A stretch of DNA of 64,000 nt from an uncultured Lachnospiraceae bacterium (GTDB taxonomy: Bacteria > Bacillota > Clostridia > Lachnospirales > Lachnospiraceae), in contig CAJURQ010000005.1 in assembly GCA_910588955.1 (NCBI GenBank), positions 124,001-188,000 on the forward strand, read 5' to 3'. The notes beneath the pieces were generated by a model, which saw nothing but the letters and a program-made list of their open reading frames with translations, had not been told where the DNA came from and did no database searches. The position numbers and the translations under genes are program-made. Positions within the stretch are counted from its first letter, which is position 1, and each line of letters begins with the position of its first letter. Below are positions 62,147 through 64,000 of this stretch, one piece after another.

Positions 62147-62194
62147 CTTACCTTTTAGGTAAGTTTATTGTAGCATATAGAATATAAAAGTCAA
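62147..62194 (-). promoter_or_regulatory. Promoter and operator dyad of the toxin-antitoxin-like unit
   Basis: Minus-strand TTGACT (62189-62194), 16-base spacer, TACAAT (62167-62172), followed by a perfect dyad CTTACC-N5-GGTAAG at 62147-62163 next to the expected transcription start and ending five bases before the GTG. The placement fits autorepression by the HTH protein. Confidence 0.75.
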
Positions 62195-62317
62195 TACCTG
62201 CTTAGATATTTGGGCACCATCCTTTTTTATATCAAAAAGCGATTGCTATAAGTGAACTTTTTTAGTACAGTAAATACAGATTGATGTCTATCACTTTCTG
62301 TAAAGGAGGCTGATATT

Positions 62318-62878
62318 ATGAGCGACACCCTGCAATTCCCCACCCGAGAAGAATTTAGAAACTGGCTTTCCGAAAACTGCCTCTCAACTGACGGAGTCTG
62401 GCTCCTATTCGGAAAAACGGGCAGCCCGAAAACCCTGAAAGCCGGCGAGGCTCTGGAAGAGGCGCTCTGCTTCGGGTGGATCGACGGGCAGATGCAGAGC
62501 ATCGACGAGAAAAGCTACAAAAAGTATTTTTCGCAGCGCCGCGAAAACAGCAAGTGGTCGGAGAAAAACAAGGCTCTGGTCAAAGAACTGGAAAAGCGCG
62601 GTATTATGACTGACCACGGCAGAAAGAAAATCGAGGAGGCAAAGCAGAATGGTCAGTGGGACAAGCCCAAACCCTCGGCAGTCACGGAGGAGCAGATTGA
62701 AATGCTCTCCGCGCTGTTGAAAGAGTATGAGCCTGCTTACACAAATTTTCAGGCTATGTCCCCGTCTGTTAAAAAGACCTACACGAAGGCGTATCTTGAC
62801 GCGAAGACGGATGCCGGACGCGAAAAGCGGATCGCATGGATGGTGGACAGGCTGAACCGGAATCTGAAGCCGATGTAG
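62318..62878 (+). CDS. YdeI/OmpD-associated-family protein
   Basis: Protein of 186 residues with the YdeI pattern: FRNWLSENCLSTDGVWLLF, EALCFGWIDGQMQSID, KYFSQRRENSKWSEKNKALV, and a C-terminal helix KREKRIAWMVDRLNR-like. The family is widespread and poorly characterised; a nucleic-acid or peptide-binding role has been suggested but not shown. AAAGGAGG lies nine bases before the ATG. Confidence 0.88.
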   Translation: MSDTLQFPTREEFRNWLSENCLSTDGVWLLFGKTGSPKTLKAGEALEEALCFGWIDGQMQSIDEKSYKKYFSQRRENSKWSEKNKALVKELEKRGIMTDHGRKKIEEAKQNGQWDKPKPSAVTEEQIEMLSALLKEYEPAYTNFQAMSPSVKKTYTKAYLDAKTDAGREKRIAWMVDRLNRNLKPM

Positions 62879-62934
62879 TTCACTATGCTCTGAACAATGT
62901 TGCTATATGTACACTCACAGAGGGAGCCAAAATT

Positions 62935-63444
62935 ATGTCAAACGTTTTATTTCTGGACATCGACGGTGTGCTCAATTCTAATTTCTGGAATGACAGCCAT
63001 CAGACAGAAATCAGTGACGGCACATTGATTGACGAGGAGAAAATCAGCCTGTTAGCGGTTTTGATAAAAGAGACAGATGCAGAAATCATTCTTCATTCCG
63101 GCTGGCGCTTTTGGTTTGACACCGAATTAAAACCGCTATGCACAGAAGCGCGGAAACTGGTGGAGCTATTAGCAAAGGAAAACTTGTATATAAGCGGGGT
63201 CACCCCGGATCTGACCACCGAAGAAATCAGAAAAACAAAGAAATTCAGTCTGGTAAAAGCTGACGAAATTCTTTTGTGGATAAGTTTACATAATGATGTT
63301 ACGGCATGGGTCGTTCTCGACGATCTTGATTTGCACAATGAACAGATAAAACGACATCAAGTGAAAACGGATCAGACAACAGGGCTGACACCCGAGGATG
63401 TGGAACAGGCTGTAAAAATTCTGACTGGTAATCTAAAATTGTGA
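62935..63444 (+). CDS. HAD-fold protein of the 'Swiss Army Knife' RNA-repair type
   Basis: Protein of 169 residues. HAD motif I is VLFLDIDGVLNSNFW; HSGWRFWF is the motif II region and WVVLDDLDL carries the motif III/IV aspartates. This compact cap-less form resembles the HAD domain found in multi-enzyme RNA-repair proteins, where it acts as a phosphatase. Here it is stand-alone. GAGGGAG precedes the ATG. A GTTTACATAA word lies in it at 63284-63293. Real substrate unknown. Confidence 0.85.
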   Translation: MSNVLFLDIDGVLNSNFWNDSHQTEISDGTLIDEEKISLLAVLIKETDAEIILHSGWRFWFDTELKPLCTEARKLVELLAKENLYISGVTPDLTTEEIRKTKKFSLVKADEILLWISLHNDVTAWVVLDDLDLHNEQIKRHQVKTDQTTGLTPEDVEQAVKILTGNLKL

Positions 63445-63465
63445 ATGAGAGGAAACAAAGGAATT

Positions 63466-64000
63466 TTGAAAACAGTAGTTTTTGATTTGGGCGGAACGTT
63501 AATGCAGTATGTCGGAATGCCTTATTCGTGGGTGGATTTCTACTACAAGGGATTTGAATCGATTATCCAGAGATACCATCTCAACATCTCACAAACGGTT
63601 ATCGAAAAATCAGTACAGATGTTAAAGGAATTTAACCCGCGCATTAGTGGTAGGGAGATTGAGTATTCCGCAGAGTATATTTTCACAAAAGTATTGGAAC
63701 CGTGGCATATGGATATCTCACTTCAAAGCTGTATAAAAATTTTTTGGAGTGGATTACAGTTAAAAGCAGAAATATTTCCGGAAACAATGTATATATTGCA
63801 TACACTTAAGGAAAGGGGCTATGCGATAGCTGCATTGACTGATTTGCCCAGTGCCATGCCTGATGAAATTTTTAAACGGGATATCTCAGAATTATTGGGG
63901 TATTTTGATTATTATATCTCCTCTTCTGTTGCGGGATATCGGAAACCGAATTGCAGAGGATTACAAATGATTGCCAAAAAATTCACCATTCCAATCACAG
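63466..64000 (+). CDS. HAD-family hydrolase, 3' end beyond the window
   Basis: The 178 visible residues start with motif I VVFDLGGTLMQY, in which the second aspartate (DxD) is replaced by Gly, and continue through a helical cap to the motif II threonine AALTDLPSAMP and motif III lysine VAGYRKPNCRG. TTG at 63466 behind AAAGGA is the likely start; an in-frame ATG at 63445 overlaps the previous stop. The DLGGT variant is found in many HAD proteins with weak or specialised activity. Cut by the window edge. Confidence 0.85.
   Translation, partial: MKTVVFDLGGTLMQYVGMPYSWVDFYYKGFESIIQRYHLNISQTVIEKSVQMLKEFNPRISGREIEYSAEYIFTKVLEPWHMDISLQSCIKIFWSGLQLKAEIFPETMYILHTLKERGYAIAALTDLPSAMPDEIFKRDISELLGYFDYYISSSVAGYRKPNCRGLQMIAKKFTIPIT

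Larger units (their letters stand above)
37008..63293 (+). repeat. Dispersed, uniformly oriented 10-bp word GTTTACATAA
   Basis: Exact copies start at 37008, 42798, 45868, 47372, 48941, 55821 and 63284; a one-mismatch copy starts at 44170. All read GTTTACATAA on the plus strand; I found no TTATGTAAAC on that strand. Five are in minus-strand genes (always as Tyr-Val-Asn codons TAT-GTA-AAC), two in plus-strand genes (as Leu-His-Asn, TTA-CAT-AAY), one is non-coding. None was found before 37 kb. Confidence 0.65.

Overview
The window looks like chromosomal DNA of a gut-type Clostridia bacterium, most likely Lachnospiraceae. Reasons seen in the sequence: strong AGGAGG-type ribosome binding sites with occasional TTG and GTG starts, three CUT1 sugar ABC importers without their own ATPase, CAP/Big-domain surface protein, GH36, GH43, GH51 and GH94 enzymes, and a CD1871A-type CXXC microprotein next to a TlpA lipoprotein. 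The genus is an inference; there is no rRNA here. No transposase, integrase, phage gene or CRISPR array was found.

Region 1 (1-11.9 kb, all minus strand) is a coherent GlcNAc-disaccharide catabolic locus. In transcription order it holds a GH94 enzyme very like N,N'-diacetylchitobiose phosphorylase, a hexose-phosphate mutase, a LytS/YesM-type sensor kinase, a lipoprotein binding protein, two permeases, an AraC-type response regulator, nagB and the 5' part of nagA. Together they predict import of (GlcNAc)2, phosphorolysis to GlcNAc-1-P plus GlcNAc, mutation to GlcNAc-6-P, deacetylation and deamination to fructose-6-P.

Region 2 (12.0-24.9 kb) starts with two divergent tRNA-Leu genes (anticodons CAG and AAG) and continues as an accessory zone of short single genes: four intact GNAT acetyltransferases plus one near the 3' end, three SAM methyltransferases, metallo-beta-lactamase-fold proteins, a HIT protein, a divergent carbamoyltransferase-fold protein, a chromate-transporter pair and at least two broken genes. 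Near its end is a small redox unit: TlpA lipoprotein, CXXC microprotein and a polytopic ferredoxin-like protein.

Region 3 (25.0-33.4 kb) is a raffinose-family/sucrose locus: binding protein, two permeases, GH36 alpha-galactosidase, amylosucrase-like GH13 enzyme and a divergent AraC regulator. A tandem repeat and a long hairpin sit between permease and GH36. Region 4 (33.5-37.5 kb) carries a FIST-domain protein, a soluble methyl-accepting protein, and an opposing GGDEF-EAL protein fused to a LamG-like domain. Region 5 (37.6-44.1 kb) is an arabinose-polymer locus: GH43, GH51, binding protein and two permeases.

Region 6 (44.3-60.6 kb) is mixed housekeeping and envelope genes: a C26 amidotransferase, DUF2974 hydrolase, NdpA-like protein, AGCS symporter, MATE exporter, aldo/keto reductase, ZIP transporter, a 1,739-residue secreted CAP/Big protein and glutamine synthetase. 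A 223 bp imperfect palindrome lies between the reductase and ZIP genes. Region 7 (60.7-64 kb) holds a RelE/HigB-like plus HTH-ImmA pair and small HAD and YdeI genes.

Scattered from 37 to 63.3 kb is a 10-bp word, GTTTACATAA, found seven times exactly and always in the same orientation whatever the direction of the host gene. This is the least explained signal in the window.
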